A stretch of DNA of 64,000 bases from Methylomonas albis (GCF_014850955.1 NZ_JACXSS010000001.1:2294001-2358000); one strand, 5' to 3'; counted from the first letter of the stretch, positions 42,989 to 52,465 are shown. Made by a program: numbers and translations. Notes: generated by a model not told the origin, from the sequence alone.

Positions 42989-43098
42989 TTCTACTTTGTC
43001 AGATTATGAAACCAGCATTATTTGCGCTAACAAAACCCCGTAAGAGCGACGCCTGTTGGTTGACAAACAACCGGTTGAGGAAATCTGACAAAGTAGAA
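42989..43098. mobile_element. 110-bp MITE with 17-bp terminal inverted repeats
   Basis: Ends TTCTACTTTGTCAGATT (42989-43005) and its exact complement (43082-43098). Each end is bordered by TTAG (42985-42988, 43099-43102), a 4-bp target duplication. No gene inside; an internal GGTTG/CAACC hairpin is present. It sits 13 bp before the start of the antitoxin remnant. The terminal repeats should match an autonomous IS elsewhere in the genome. Confidence 0.8.
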
Positions 43099-43102
43099 TT
43101 AG

Positions 43103-43686
43103 TGTCTGGTTTTTAGTCAATCAAGGGGCTTTGGGGATTCGTGCGAAAATAGGCAATAATGGGCTTGCTGATGTGACAGATAAATCTTAAGGTCCAAGGC
43201 TCCGTTGGACTCTTGCCCCTATAACAAAAACTGTGACAGTTTAGTTGAAGGGGGCATCGAAACTGTTATCCACAAAAACTGTGGATAAGCTTGTGACAAT
43301 ATAGTGACAAACCATAGCAAGAGGTTGTTTTTCCTAATGGAAGCTTAAATTGGCTGAAAATTGGTCAGACCTGAAGCTGGATCTCGCTCCCGCCAGAGAA
43401 TCAATTGCTGGCGTCGTGCAGTACGCCTCACCCTGATGATATGTGTTCGGTGATAATCCGCACATTATGACGAGCGTTACACCTTCTTAGCGTTTAATTC
43501 AGATTATTGGAACAGAAAAATAGGGATACAGAATTGCGATGACTACTGGGAAAAACACAAATAGGCGTCGAAATACGGCAGCCCTGATTTTGTTGTCAAT
43601 CAGGCAATCCATCGCCGTCAGTGATCATTGATGCACCCCCATAAAGTCATGCCGAATATTTTTAGTCGTTAGCAAGCCAACACCTC
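43103..43686. other. 584-bp gene-free region between MITE and yfbR
   Basis: No credible gene. It holds an inverted pair of DnaA boxes (separate entry), several GTGACA words around it (43170-43310) and otherwise unremarkable AT-rich sequence. Confidence 0.5.
43266..43288. promoter_or_regulatory. inverted pair of consensus DnaA boxes
   Basis: TTATCCACA (43266-43274) and TGTGGATAA (43280-43288), both perfect consensus, are separated by AAAAC. Chance occurrence of two facing perfect boxes is low. It could be a DnaA-binding locus or the relic of a plasmid origin; no rep or dnaA gene is next to it. Confidence 0.6.
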
Positions 43687-44289
43687 ATGATGCAAACCAT
43701 TAGCAGCAGTTTTTACGCCTACCTTTCGCGGTTAAGATGGATCAAACGCTGGGGTTTGAAACGCAACGCCCATGAGGAAAACGTCATGGAGCACAGCTGG
43801 GAAGTGGCGGTGATTGCCCATACTCTGGCGTTAATCAAAAACCGTTATTTTGACGGACAGGTAGATGCCAATGCCGTGGCCACCGCCGCGCTATATCATG
43901 ATGTGACCGAGGTGATCACCGGCGACTTGCCTACCCCGATCAAATACCACTCGCCGGCGATACTTGGCGCCTACAAGCAAATCGAACAGCAGGCCGAAAC
44001 CGAGCTGTTGAACTTACTGCCCGACGCATTGCGCGACGACTTCCGGTCATTGATTCAACACGACAAGCTGCCGGAACCGTATCAGCAAATCATCAAAGCA
44101 GCAGATAAGATTTCTGCTTATCTAAAATGCCAGGCCGAGCTCAAGGCCGGCAATGCCGAGTTTGAAATGGCCGCCCAGCAATTGGCCAAAAACATTCACG
44201 AACTGCAACAGCCCGAAGTGGTGTTTTTCATGCAGGCTTTCGTTCCGAGTTGCGGCTTGACGCTCGATGGCTTGATGCAAACCCGATAA
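43687..44289 (+). CDS. yfbR: 5'-deoxynucleotidase YfbR (HD domain)
   Basis: 200 residues with the YfbR pattern: SRLRWIKRWGLKRNAHEENVMEHSWEVA and LYHDVTEVITGDLPTPIKY, giving the HD-domain metal ligands (H in EHSW, H-D in YHDVTE). YfbR removes phosphate from deoxynucleoside 5'-monophosphates. ATG at 43687 or the next codon. The condensin-like ATPase gene follows 14 bp after its stop, so the two may be in one transcript. Confidence 0.93.
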   Translation: MMQTISSSFYAYLSRLRWIKRWGLKRNAHEENVMEHSWEVAVIAHTLALIKNRYFDGQVDANAVATAALYHDVTEVITGDLPTPIKYHSPAILGAYKQIEQQAETELLNLLPDALRDDFRSLIQHDKLPEPYQQIIKAADKISAYLKCQAELKAGNAEFEMAAQQLAKNIHELQQPEVVFFMQAFVPSCGLTLDGLMQTR

Positions 44290-44303
44290 AGCAAGGATTT
44301 AGA

Positions 44304-47300
44304 ATGGAACGTTTTGGATTGATTCGGCTGATTTTGATCGACTCGTATAAGCCCGGTACGCTACAGGAGGTGCGCCTGGATGGACACACCAACCTCAACG
44401 GCGTCAACGGTGCCGGTAAAACCACACTGCTGCGACTGATTCCGTTGTTTTTCGGCGAACGACCAGGCCGGTTGGTGCCGAAAAGCCGGGTCACCGAAAG
44501 CTTTGCCAAGCATTATTTGCCTAACGAGTCGTCCTATATCATTTTCGAGTATCGCCGCGACCAGCAAATCTGCATGGTGGTGATCTATGCATCACTCAAC
44601 GAAGAAGGGCTGTGCTACCGCTTTGTCGATAAGGGCTTCGATCGCGACGATTTTCTGGAAACGCGGCTCGACGGTTCTTGCTACCCGATTTCCTGCCGTG
44701 ATCTGAAACGCCACCTGGATAAACGCCACATCAATTGCAGCAATCAGCTGACGTCCTGCAGTGACTATCGTACTGTGATTCAGAATTTGCCGCATAGCAA
44801 GGGCCAGGAATTACGCAATTTGATTGCCCGGTACAGCTTTTGTCAGGGCAGTGCTGGCCGACGTTTGAAAGACATCGAAAAAATCGTCTCCGGCATGTTG
44901 CAGCGCTCGACCGATTTCGCCGACTTGCGGGAAATGCTGGTCAACTGTATCGACGAGAACCGCGATTCCATTTCCTTGGATATATCCATGGACAAATTGG
45001 AGGATTGGTACAAGGAATATCGCGCTTATCAACACAGCGAAGCCGAGCGGGAACAGGCGGCTGAACTGAGCCAATTGGCAACGGAGCAAGAGCAGTTCAA
45101 AACTCGTTTTGGCGAGCTGCACAAACGCCTGTTACTGTTGAGAGAGCGTTATCGTCAGCAACAACAAGGGCAGCAAGAACGGCTGGCGAATACCGAGCAG
45201 TCGCTCGATTCCTTGAAATCCGATTGGGAGACTCAGGAACAAGAGATGCAATCCGCACTGGCCAGGCAAAGAGCCGAGTTAAGCAGTCAGGAGAAGCAGA
45301 AAACCCAACTGGAAAATGAAAAAGCCGAATGGGACGCCAAGGACATACAGTGCAGCATTCGTCTGGCCGAGCAACAGCCTGTCTTTGCCGACAGTCTGGT
45401 TCGGGAGCAACAGCATTACGAAAAGCTGACGTCTGAAGTGCAGGACATCAATGCCCAATTCGCCGTGATCAAGGCCGAAACCGAGAAAGGGTACGCCGAG
45501 CAGCGTCACCAGTGCGAAAGGCAAATCCAGGAGGTTAGGGCTGAGGTTGGTCAAGATGAAGCCAAACATCGGGCTGAACATAACCAGGTCAGGGAGCAAC
45601 TGAGAGCCGCGAATAATGGCGAACAGGAAAAGCTACATGGATCGGCCGGTGAGGTTCAGGGAAAGCTGGGGGCGCTGAATGCACAGATCGCGCAAATCCA
45701 ACCTGATCCAGAATTAATTCAAACCCGGGAAGCCAAGTTAGAGCTTCAGCAAAGCCAGCATCAGAAATTGGAGGAAGCCAAAAATGACGTTGCGGGTATC
45801 AACAAGCGCATCAAAGCCAATCAGGATGATGTCGAGTCCGCGCTGGAACAAAAGCGTCATATTCAAGCCGAGAAACAATCGATTGATGAGGCCATCAAGC
45901 ATTTAAAGCGGCAACTGGATACCGAAGCCGATACCTTGTTGCGGTTTTTGCGCGAACATCAACCCGGTTGGACGCAGGATATTGCCAAAGTGGTTAATCC
46001 GGATTTGTTGCTGCGCGACGACCTGGAGCCGGTATTACTGGAAAAGCCGACGGGATTGTATGGGGTCTCATTGAATCTGGATGTGCTGTCGGCTGATTTG
46101 GCGGCCGATGAACTGCAAATCCGAGCTTTGTTGTCCGTGCATGAACACCGCTTGCGCGAGTTGACCGGTTTGGACGAACAGGCCGATCAACATTTAAGCA
46201 CTTTGAAAAAGACCGATACTCAACTGCGCAAGCAATGTCAGCAAGCCGAAACCGAACAGGGACGCCTGCACAATGGCTTTACCGCCATTAAAGCAGAACT
46301 TACCTCTTTGAAACTGCAGATCGAAAACAGTAAACGTCAGCGCGCGCAGCTGTTGCAGGCTGAAAAAGCAGCGGTTGAGCAAAACCTTAACCAAATCAAA
46401 CGTCAGCTGGATGGCTTGAAGCGGCAATTACAAAACGATGAAAAACAGCTTGCTGTCGAGCTGGAAACCGCTATCGCGCGGATTAAACAGGCGGCAGAAC
46501 AACAAGTCGAACATATCAAGCATGATATTGCCGCGCTAAACAGCCAAGAGCAACAGGCCCTGCAACAATTGGCGCAACAACGGCTGAACAGCCTGAAGAC
46601 TCGGCAAATCGATGTCGATGCCTTGCAACAACTCGAAGGCCGGATAGGTACTTTGAAACAGCAGTTAAAGGACGCCAAAGCCGCCGCTGAAACAGTGAGC
46701 GACTATCGGCGTTGGGAGCAACTGCATTGGTCTGGCTATACCGAATTGTGCAACGCGGCTCGTGAACTGACTACCGAGCTACGTCAGACCGAGGCACAAT
46801 TTACTGCCGCCATGCAACGCTATCAACAACGCAGCAACGAATTGAAAGCAGAGCAGGGACGGCTGACTGCCGCGTTGCAGAAACTGAACCAGGAGATGAA
46901 AACGCTGGAGCAATTGCTGGATGATGGCTCTGCCTACGCCCGCTATGCACCCAACGTCGTCAGCTTCGACGAATCGCACACCCTGGCCTTGTTACAAAAC
47001 GAATATCGCACTTTGAACGAGGCTTTCAAAAATCAGCGTCGGATGTTGTTGGCAAAGCTTAGGCATTTGAAACAGACCTTGGCGCGTTATCCAGGCACCC
47101 GGCCGGCCCAGTATTATGCCAGTCAGGAAAGTGAACTCGGTTTGGACTGCGACGAAACCGCCTGGCTGTCGCCGATATTGAATTGGTACGATACAGCCTA
47201 TCAGGATTTACATAGTTGGTTGGTCAATCAGGTCAACTTGTTTGGCGCCATGATTCGAGATTATCAGCAAACACTGGAAAAGTTCGATCGCGGTATAGAT

Positions 47301-47960
47301 TCCCTATCCAGACGCCTAACCAAGCATATCGACAGCAATATCCGTTTCGACAAAATCGAAAGCATCCAGGGGCGATTGACTTCAAAAGTGCAGTCCTTGG
47401 GCTACTGGCAGCAGATCGTCGCATTTACCAAACAATACGATGACTGGAATCGAAACAGTGACGGCCGTTTGCCTGGCGAGACATTTGCGGACATGGTGAG
47501 ACTGGTAGCAGAACAAATGCCCGGCAAGGGCAGGGTGGAAATGAAGCTGGTCAGTCTGCTGGAACTGGAAATCATAGTCAGCGAAAATGGTCGCAGCAAA
47601 AAAGCGACACATGCCGAGGAATTACAGCAAATCTCCAGTCATGGCTTATCGTATTTGATCTTATGTGTGTTCTTTATTGCCCTGGTCAACATGATACGCA
47701 AGGACCAACCCTTGAACATCATCTGGCCGATGGATGAGCTAAAGGAACTGCATCAGGTCAATATCGAGGTGTTGCTGGAGTTATTGAGCAATAACGGTAT
47801 TACCTTGCTGTCCGCCTTTCCCGATCCTGATCCGGATGTTCTCCGGCTGTTCAAAAACCGTTATCAGGTGGTCGGCCAGCGCGAGTTGGTGGAGATGGAA
47901 ATCGATGACGCCTATCTCGCGGAATTGGCGCCCATGGTGCGGGAGCTGGCTGATGTTTGA
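44304..47960 (+). CDS. SMC/MukB-like ATPase of a Wadjet/Mks-type system (JetC-like)
   Basis: 1218 residues. Walker A GVNGAGKTT (33-41) opens the protein after a short strand, and Walker B (IIWPMDEL, Asp1144-Glu1145) closes it. A signature-like SSHGLSYLIL precedes it. Between lie about 700 residues of Gln- and Glu-rich coiled coil with a hinge-like break near residues 545-640. Condensins of this kind extrude DNA loops; Wadjet versions recognise small circular DNA. ATG 44304 follows AAGGA. The start is not the longer in-frame one at 44250, which overlaps yfbR. The stop overlaps the next gene. Confidence 0.85.
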   Translation: MERFGLIRLILIDSYKPGTLQEVRLDGHTNLNGVNGAGKTTLLRLIPLFFGERPGRLVPKSRVTESFAKHYLPNESSYIIFEYRRDQQICMVVIYASLNEEGLCYRFVDKGFDRDDFLETRLDGSCYPISCRDLKRHLDKRHINCSNQLTSCSDYRTVIQNLPHSKGQELRNLIARYSFCQGSAGRRLKDIEKIVSGMLQRSTDFADLREMLVNCIDENRDSISLDISMDKLEDWYKEYRAYQHSEAEREQAAELSQLATEQEQFKTRFGELHKRLLLLRERYRQQQQGQQERLANTEQSLDSLKSDWETQEQEMQSALARQRAELSSQEKQKTQLENEKAEWDAKDIQCSIRLAEQQPVFADSLVREQQHYEKLTSEVQDINAQFAVIKAETEKGYAEQRHQCERQIQEVRAEVGQDEAKHRAEHNQVREQLRAANNGEQEKLHGSAGEVQGKLGALNAQIAQIQPDPELIQTREAKLELQQSQHQKLEEAKNDVAGINKRIKANQDDVESALEQKRHIQAEKQSIDEAIKHLKRQLDTEADTLLRFLREHQPGWTQDIAKVVNPDLLLRDDLEPVLLEKPTGLYGVSLNLDVLSADLAADELQIRALLSVHEHRLRELTGLDEQADQHLSTLKKTDTQLRKQCQQAETEQGRLHNGFTAIKAELTSLKLQIENSKRQRAQLLQAEKAAVEQNLNQIKRQLDGLKRQLQNDEKQLAVELETAIARIKQAAEQQVEHIKHDIAALNSQEQQALQQLAQQRLNSLKTRQIDVDALQQLEGRIGTLKQQLKDAKAAAETVSDYRRWEQLHWSGYTELCNAARELTTELRQTEAQFTAAMQRYQQRSNELKAEQGRLTAALQKLNQEMKTLEQLLDDGSAYARYAPNVVSFDESHTLALLQNEYRTLNEAFKNQRRMLLAKLRHLKQTLARYPGTRPAQYYASQESELGLDCDETAWLSPILNWYDTAYQDLHSWLVNQVNLFGAMIRDYQQTLEKFDRGIDSLSRRLTKHIDSNIRFDKIESIQGRLTSKVQSLGYWQQIVAFTKQYDDWNRNSDGRLPGETFADMVRLVAEQMPGKGRVEMKLVSLLELEIIVSENGRSKKATHAEELQQISSHGLSYLILCVFFIALVNMIRKDQPLNIIWPMDELKELHQVNIEVLLELLSNNGITLLSAFPDPDPDVLRLFKNRYQVVGQRELVEMEIDDAYLAELAPMVRELADV

Positions 47961-48580
47961 CGTCTTACTGAAACGTCTGCTGCAAGGCGAGTTCATTTGC
48001 GAAATCAGCGACGAGGCCGGCTTTCGATTTTTGCAGCAGGCCGATAACGCGCAACAGGTCGACGAGTTTTTGAGCCGTTTGCAATACCGCTTGAGCAAGA
48101 CTCAGAACAGCCTGGCGTATTATGCCGCCTATCGACAAATCGATGCCAGTGCCCGCCGCGATATTCAACGAATATTTCAACAGTTTCGGGTGGAACTACA
48201 GCCCGTCGTGGAATGGCTGGACATGATGATGGCCTGTTTGCATCGCGATACCACTTTGTCGCCCGGCGATACGCTGAGCTTCGGGGCGCTATTGCAGGTC
48301 ATCGAGAGTAATCAGGCTTTGGCTGGCGGATCGTTTGCAAACCTTTGGTCGCTTCAAAGATTTTGTCTGTACCGACGATGCGGTTAAAAGCCGTTTGGAA
48401 AAATTGCTGAAAACCCTGGATCAATGGGGCTATTTACATCTGTCTAATCGCGACACCCTGATTTATCAAGTGACCGGCAAGCTGGATTATTTCTATCAGG
48501 CGCTGCAATTCATCAAAGAGCATGAGCAATTGCCGATCACGCAGGACGAAGATGACGTGGCCCAGGAGAGTCTGTTTTGA
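47953..48580 (+). pseudogene. MukE/JetB-like subunit gene with a 4-bp frameshift
   Basis: The frame starts with ATG 47953 overlapping the SMC stop and reads MFDVLLKRLLQGEFICEIS...LLQVIESNQALAG. Near 48318-48325 TGGC occurs twice in tandem (TTGGCTGGCGGA) and the frame shifts, ending early at 48387. Deleting one TGGC restores ...NQALADRLQTFGRFKDFVC and continues to DDVAQESLF, whose stop (48578-48580) overlaps the next gene. The rebuilt protein is about 207 residues, right for a MukE/MksE/JetB subunit, the winged-helix partner of the kleisin. Either the system is inactive, or this is a sequencing error or reversible phase variation. Confidence 0.82.
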
Positions 48581-49800
48581 GTCAGGCCGAACAAAGCCTG
48601 GAGCGGCTGTTCAAGGCGCTGGCCAATCATAGCGACTTGATCGCCAAGGCCTATTTCAATGGCACTATCTACTCGGACGGTCAGAATCAACGCACCCTCA
48701 ATCAGCTAAAACAACTGAAAGTACTGGTTAATCACAGCGACGATGGTTTCCGCATCGCCGGACGGTTAAGCCAGTTTCTCGATAGCGCCTTGAGCAGCGA
48801 CCGGATCCGTCGGTTAGATACCGATCTGTCGAGTTGGATCGATACTCTGGAGCAGCAGATCGGTTTGTACCAGGATGCGTGGCGAGAGAACCGGTTGGAC
48901 GATGTGGATCATTACCTGCTGGAAATACAAAGGTTGGTATTCGATTTGGCCGACAACCTGGAGGAAAACACCAGTTACCTATTGATGCTGGTCAACAGCC
49001 GTTTTGCCAATGTCCGGACCCTGGCGGAAAAACAAAAACAGAACACCTTTTACATTGCCCGTCTGGAAAAGCTGGTCAAAGCCATCAGTGCCTTGCAGCC
49101 TGAGTTCTTACTGGAATACGTCGAGGAACAGCCGGAGTTACATCAACTGCTGGAGCGGCAATTACTGAGGCTATTGCCAAAGTATCAACAACGGCTGCAG
49201 GACATCCTCGATAAGCTGAAAATTTTCCTGTTCGAACTGCGGCAAATCGAAGTGCGTGCGCAACTGGTTCAGGGCTTTGCGTTTTATCTGCGGCAAAATC
49301 CCGATTACCAACCATTGGACTGGAGCGAGCACGATCAGATCCCTGAACATTGGAATCGCATTCAACCCTTAGCGTTGTCGGCGCATGCCGATCCCATGGA
49401 CCACGCCGTGGAGCAAGACCTGGTCGAGATTGCCCAGAAGATTCGCATCGATAGCGATGCCTTGCTAGCCAAACAAAAGCAGCGGCGTTTGAACGCGGTG
49501 ACATTAAACCCTGCGGAAAAACAGACCCTACACGTCCCCAAATACCGACAGCAACTGGCGGTCTATATGGCCAAAGTCCTTCAACAATCTGGCCGGCCAT
49601 TATCGGCGCTGGCATTTCAACAGATTTTTGCTACTGATATCGAGCCTAGCATCTGGCTCGCGTGCGTGATGAACGAATGCCTGAAACAGCAACATAAGTC
49701 CCTGCAAGTCGAATGGCGGGAGGTGAGTGAAGGGGCAGGCTTTACCGGCAATAAGAAGATTTGTGACATTCTGCTGAGCTGTCAGGCTGGCGAAAGATGA
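48577..49800 (+). CDS. kleisin-like subunit, MukF/MksF/JetA family
   Basis: 407 residues from a TTG start at 48577 that overlaps the stop of the previous gene by 4 bp. It is helical, with an N-terminal winged-helix (LERLFKALANHSDLIAKAYFNGT), a Gln/Glu-rich middle helix bundle and a C-terminal winged-helix (LQQSGRPLSALAFQQIF). The long-helix layout and the place between MukE-like and TOPRIM genes fit the kleisin that bridges the SMC dimer. Family assignment is by pattern and context. Confidence 0.72.
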   Translation: MSQAEQSLERLFKALANHSDLIAKAYFNGTIYSDGQNQRTLNQLKQLKVLVNHSDDGFRIAGRLSQFLDSALSSDRIRRLDTDLSSWIDTLEQQIGLYQDAWRENRLDDVDHYLLEIQRLVFDLADNLEENTSYLLMLVNSRFANVRTLAEKQKQNTFYIARLEKLVKAISALQPEFLLEYVEEQPELHQLLERQLLRLLPKYQQRLQDILDKLKIFLFELRQIEVRAQLVQGFAFYLRQNPDYQPLDWSEHDQIPEHWNRIQPLALSAHADPMDHAVEQDLVEIAQKIRIDSDALLAKQKQRRLNAVTLNPAEKQTLHVPKYRQQLAVYMAKVLQQSGRPLSALAFQQIFATDIEPSIWLACVMNECLKQQHKSLQVEWREVSEGAGFTGNKKICDILLSCQAGER

Positions 49801-50663
49801 ACAAGACATGGCTGGCGGTCATTGCACGCGCGATCGATAGTGAACGGGAGCTGTTTCCGCTCAATCAAACCTGGCAGGCTATTCACCAGGAATACAACAT
49901 AGGCCTGACTCAAGCCAAAAAACTACTGCTGACTCACCAGGACAAACAGGAACTACGGGAGCTGGTTAATAAAATCTCCGGCATCGATCTGCGGCAGGTT
50001 GCTACTAGCGAGTTTGCCGGTATGCAGCGCGAACAGGCTTTAACTCTGGCAATTGATGAAAAACTGGCCGGACAATCGGTAAAGAAAAATCGCCTGGCCA
50101 TTAAAGCCTTGCCGGGCAGGGCGCTCAAGTTAAATGCTGAACTCTATCGATTGCCGGACAACAGTCATTGCGATATGCCCTTAGAAAGCATAGTCGGTGT
50201 CGAGAATCAGAGCATTTGGATTGTTGAGAATTACCGCTGCTTCGATCAGTTGGGCGTTATTAAGCTTGATGAGTCGGCGGCGTCCACCGAACCGTTGGTG
50301 GTGTTTCGTGGCGATCATATTTATCAGGCTGGCACGGTGTTGAGTCTGATCGAGAAACTTCAGTTGCCTGTCTGGGTGATGGGTGACCTGGACCCGAAAG
50401 GTCTAAGCATCGCTCAGTCGTATCCCAACTTTGCCGGCTTGATTGCACCGGACATGGCAGTGTTGGAGAACTATTTTAGCGACCCCGGCAAAGCCAATCA
50501 TAAACTCTACGAAAAACAACTCGCCAGCTGCCGAAAGGCGGTATCGGATACCCGTTTCCCCATCATTCAAGCTTGTTGGCAACTGATAAGGCAGCATCAG
50601 GCAGGCATCGTCCAGGAGCATTGGCTGGTCGGTAACACGACGCTGAAAATGCACCCAGCCTAA
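49797..50663 (+). CDS. TOPRIM nuclease-like protein, JetD/MksG type
   Basis: 288 residues. The C-terminal half is a TOPRIM fold: conserved Glu136 (VGVENQSIWI) followed by LVVFRGDHIYQAG and the DxD pair Asp197/Asp199 (VMGDLDPKGL). The N-terminal half is helical and may be the DNA-binding part. Wadjet JetD and MksG are TOPRIM enzymes, related to topoisomerase VI A, that cut plasmid DNA caught by the SMC ring. It is coupled to the kleisin gene by a 4-bp overlap. Confidence 0.82.
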   Translation: MNKTWLAVIARAIDSERELFPLNQTWQAIHQEYNIGLTQAKKLLLTHQDKQELRELVNKISGIDLRQVATSEFAGMQREQALTLAIDEKLAGQSVKKNRLAIKALPGRALKLNAELYRLPDNSHCDMPLESIVGVENQSIWIVENYRCFDQLGVIKLDESAASTEPLVVFRGDHIYQAGTVLSLIEKLQLPVWVMGDLDPKGLSIAQSYPNFAGLIAPDMAVLENYFSDPGKANHKLYEKQLASCRKAVSDTRFPIIQACWQLIRQHQAGIVQEHWLVGNTTLKMHPA

Positions 50664-50683
50664 CCAAGATCAGTGAAGACCTG

Positions 50684-51106
50684 ATGATTTCAGAGCCAAT
50701 CCCCAACCTTTATCAAGATCGCTTTCTACATTTAACCGAAAATGACGAATCAGCGACTGATGCGATCATCAAGCTGACGCACCGGTACCTGGACGGAAAA
50801 CCAACCAAAGCCGGAAAGCGAAGCTTGAGCGCGACTGATCGAGATCTCGATTTTTGGAAGGCTAGTTTTTGGGATGATGTCTCCAACGAGGTTTTCGAGA
50901 CCGAAGCCTTCGCATTGGCCTTGGCTCGTTATTTCCAGCAAAACCAGATGACCCGACCGGGTTGGCTCCAACACCTGGCTGTCAGGGCGCCAGTCGCACT
51001 CCGGCGCGCCATTCGATATTCCCAGGTGTTTTTATCGCGCCCTGAATTGCGTTGGCAGGAAATCATGGGGCTTGATCCCGGTTTTTGCCGAAAAAATAAG
51101 AGGTAG
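50684..51106 (+). CDS. hypothetical protein after the Wadjet-like operon
   Basis: 140 residues, soluble, with Arg- and Asp-rich segments (KRSLSATDRDLDFWKASFWDDV) and a basic end. It begins 20 bp after the TOPRIM gene on the same strand, so it could be a fifth operon member or a downstream gene. I do not recognise a family. Known Wadjet operons have four genes, so this is a point to compare. Confidence 0.55.
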   Translation: MISEPIPNLYQDRFLHLTENDESATDAIIKLTHRYLDGKPTKAGKRSLSATDRDLDFWKASFWDDVSNEVFETEAFALALARYFQQNQMTRPGWLQHLAVRAPVALRRAIRYSQVFLSRPELRWQEIMGLDPGFCRKNKR

Positions 51107-51171
51107 ACGTTGATAAGTCTCTTGCATCCGCTTGGCGCTTATTGCATTCAATGGCTTAACGTGCCGGCAGA

Positions 51172-51882
51172 CTATTGGGTTGGATTACGGTAGCCTTGGA
51201 ATAAATGCCGGATTTCTTCCAGGCCGTCCTCTATCGACCAGGACACCGATTTTGACAATAAATCCAGCAAAATAACGCCGTTTACAGCCGCATCTTCGCT
51301 AATCGCAGTTTTTAGTCGTTGACTTAAATGCAGGTTAACAATTTGTAAGTCTTGATAAAGCGCGAGCAGTTGATCCAGCTCCAGCGAATAGGGCAGTTGG
51401 TCTTTATAGCGAAAATACTGCGCCAATAAGAACATGGTGGTTACGCGATAAACCGTTTCGGTTTGGTCGGCCAGTGGTAAATGAAAGCGGGCCATCGGTT
51501 TTAAAAACTCGGTATGCGGACACGGGCTGGTGGCCATGATTAAGCCTAAAATCGAGCTGGCGATATGCTGCGCAGTGGTGTCTCCGCGTATGGTTCTTCT
51601 ATCGGTGATTACCTCTACAGTCATTTGCTTGTGTGAAACCAGGTGGCCGCATAAGTCCAGCAACGACACCAAATTAACCGCGACCGGACAATGCGGAAAC
51701 TGCGCCGAATTTAAGGGGCAATTGCGGCATTGTTGATACGAAAGTGCCGTCCAAAAAGGATAGGGCGGCGGTGCGGCGGAAATCAGCGTCATGCTTTGTT
51801 TGTCGACTTCGATCAGGAAATCCGCGCTGTCGTAGTCATCGGCTGTTAGGCGGTAAGTAAAATGTAGGTTGTCTTGGGACAT
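51172..51882 (-). CDS. hypothetical protein with a Cys-x2-Cys-x9-Cys motif
   Basis: 236 residues. An N-terminal beta-rich part (LHFTYRLTADDYDSADFLIEVDKQ) and Cys52, Cys55 and Cys65 (CRNCPLN, FPHC) suggest a metal site. The C-terminal half is helical. No membrane segment. I cannot name a function. Convergent with the Wadjet-like operon; 66 bp separate the ends. Confidence 0.6.
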   Translation of the reverse strand: MSQDNLHFTYRLTADDYDSADFLIEVDKQSMTLISAAPPPYPFWTALSYQQCRNCPLNSAQFPHCPVAVNLVSLLDLCGHLVSHKQMTVEVITDRRTIRGDTTAQHIASSILGLIMATSPCPHTEFLKPMARFHLPLADQTETVYRVTTMFLLAQYFRYKDQLPYSLELDQLLALYQDLQIVNLHLSQRLKTAISEDAAVNGVILLDLLSKSVSWSIEDGLEEIRHLFQGYRNPTQ

Positions 51883-52075
51883 ATAATCTCAGCAAACAAG
51901 TATTGGTTTTAGCGGCGTTAAATTGCGTTGATGAACGATTGTAGGTGTGCCGCAAATGACTGGCAGAATAATACCTGCAGTTTGGCTTGAGTATAGCGGC
52001 GGTTTTTAACTTAAAGGGCCTGCCCGTAGCTCCATGCTACAATCCCACACTCTAAATACCTAATAAGGCTTTACC

Positions 52076-52465
52076 ATGCAATTTATTAAACTCCCCGTTG
52101 TTGCTTTGATGCTTTTATCCTTTAACGCTGTAGCGGAAGTACAGTTGAGCAAAGCCGAGCTTCTGGGCACTTGGACAATCGATAAAGAATCGAATACCAG
52201 CGATGGCAGCAAGGCCCGCAGTTCTAATACCACCTGGACCTTTAAAGAAGACGGCACTATCGAAGGCATGACCCATGAATCCGACTCGCACGCCAGAATC
52301 GATCAAATGCGCGCGGTGCTGAATTATTCCGTCGAAGGCGGCAAAATTGTCAAACAGGCTGCCCCCGGTCGTTCGAAAATGGAAACCTGCGAAGCTATCG
52401 AAAAAGCCGGTAACAATATGGTTTTGAAATGCCAAACCGTTTATTTTTTTATGACTAAAAAATAA
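52076..52465 (+). CDS. small secreted hypothetical protein
   Basis: 129 residues. Signal peptide LPVVALMLLSFNAVA (cleavage near AVA-E, residue ~20), followed by a lipocalin-like repeat of beta strands (LLGTWTIDKES, TTWTFKEDGTIEG, LNYSVEGGKIV) and two cysteines (ETCEA, LKCQT) that could form a disulfide. It probably acts in the periplasm; function unknown. Confidence 0.65.
   Translation: MQFIKLPVVALMLLSFNAVAEVQLSKAELLGTWTIDKESNTSDGSKARSSNTTWTFKEDGTIEGMTHESDSHARIDQMRAVLNYSVEGGKIVKQAAPGRSKMETCEAIEKAGNNMVLKCQTVYFFMTKK

Noticed and set aside
49085..49615. Minus-strand frame of 176 codons inside the kleisin-like gene
   Set aside because: Pro/Arg-rich shadow frame; the plus-strand gene has clear operon coupling and domain structure.
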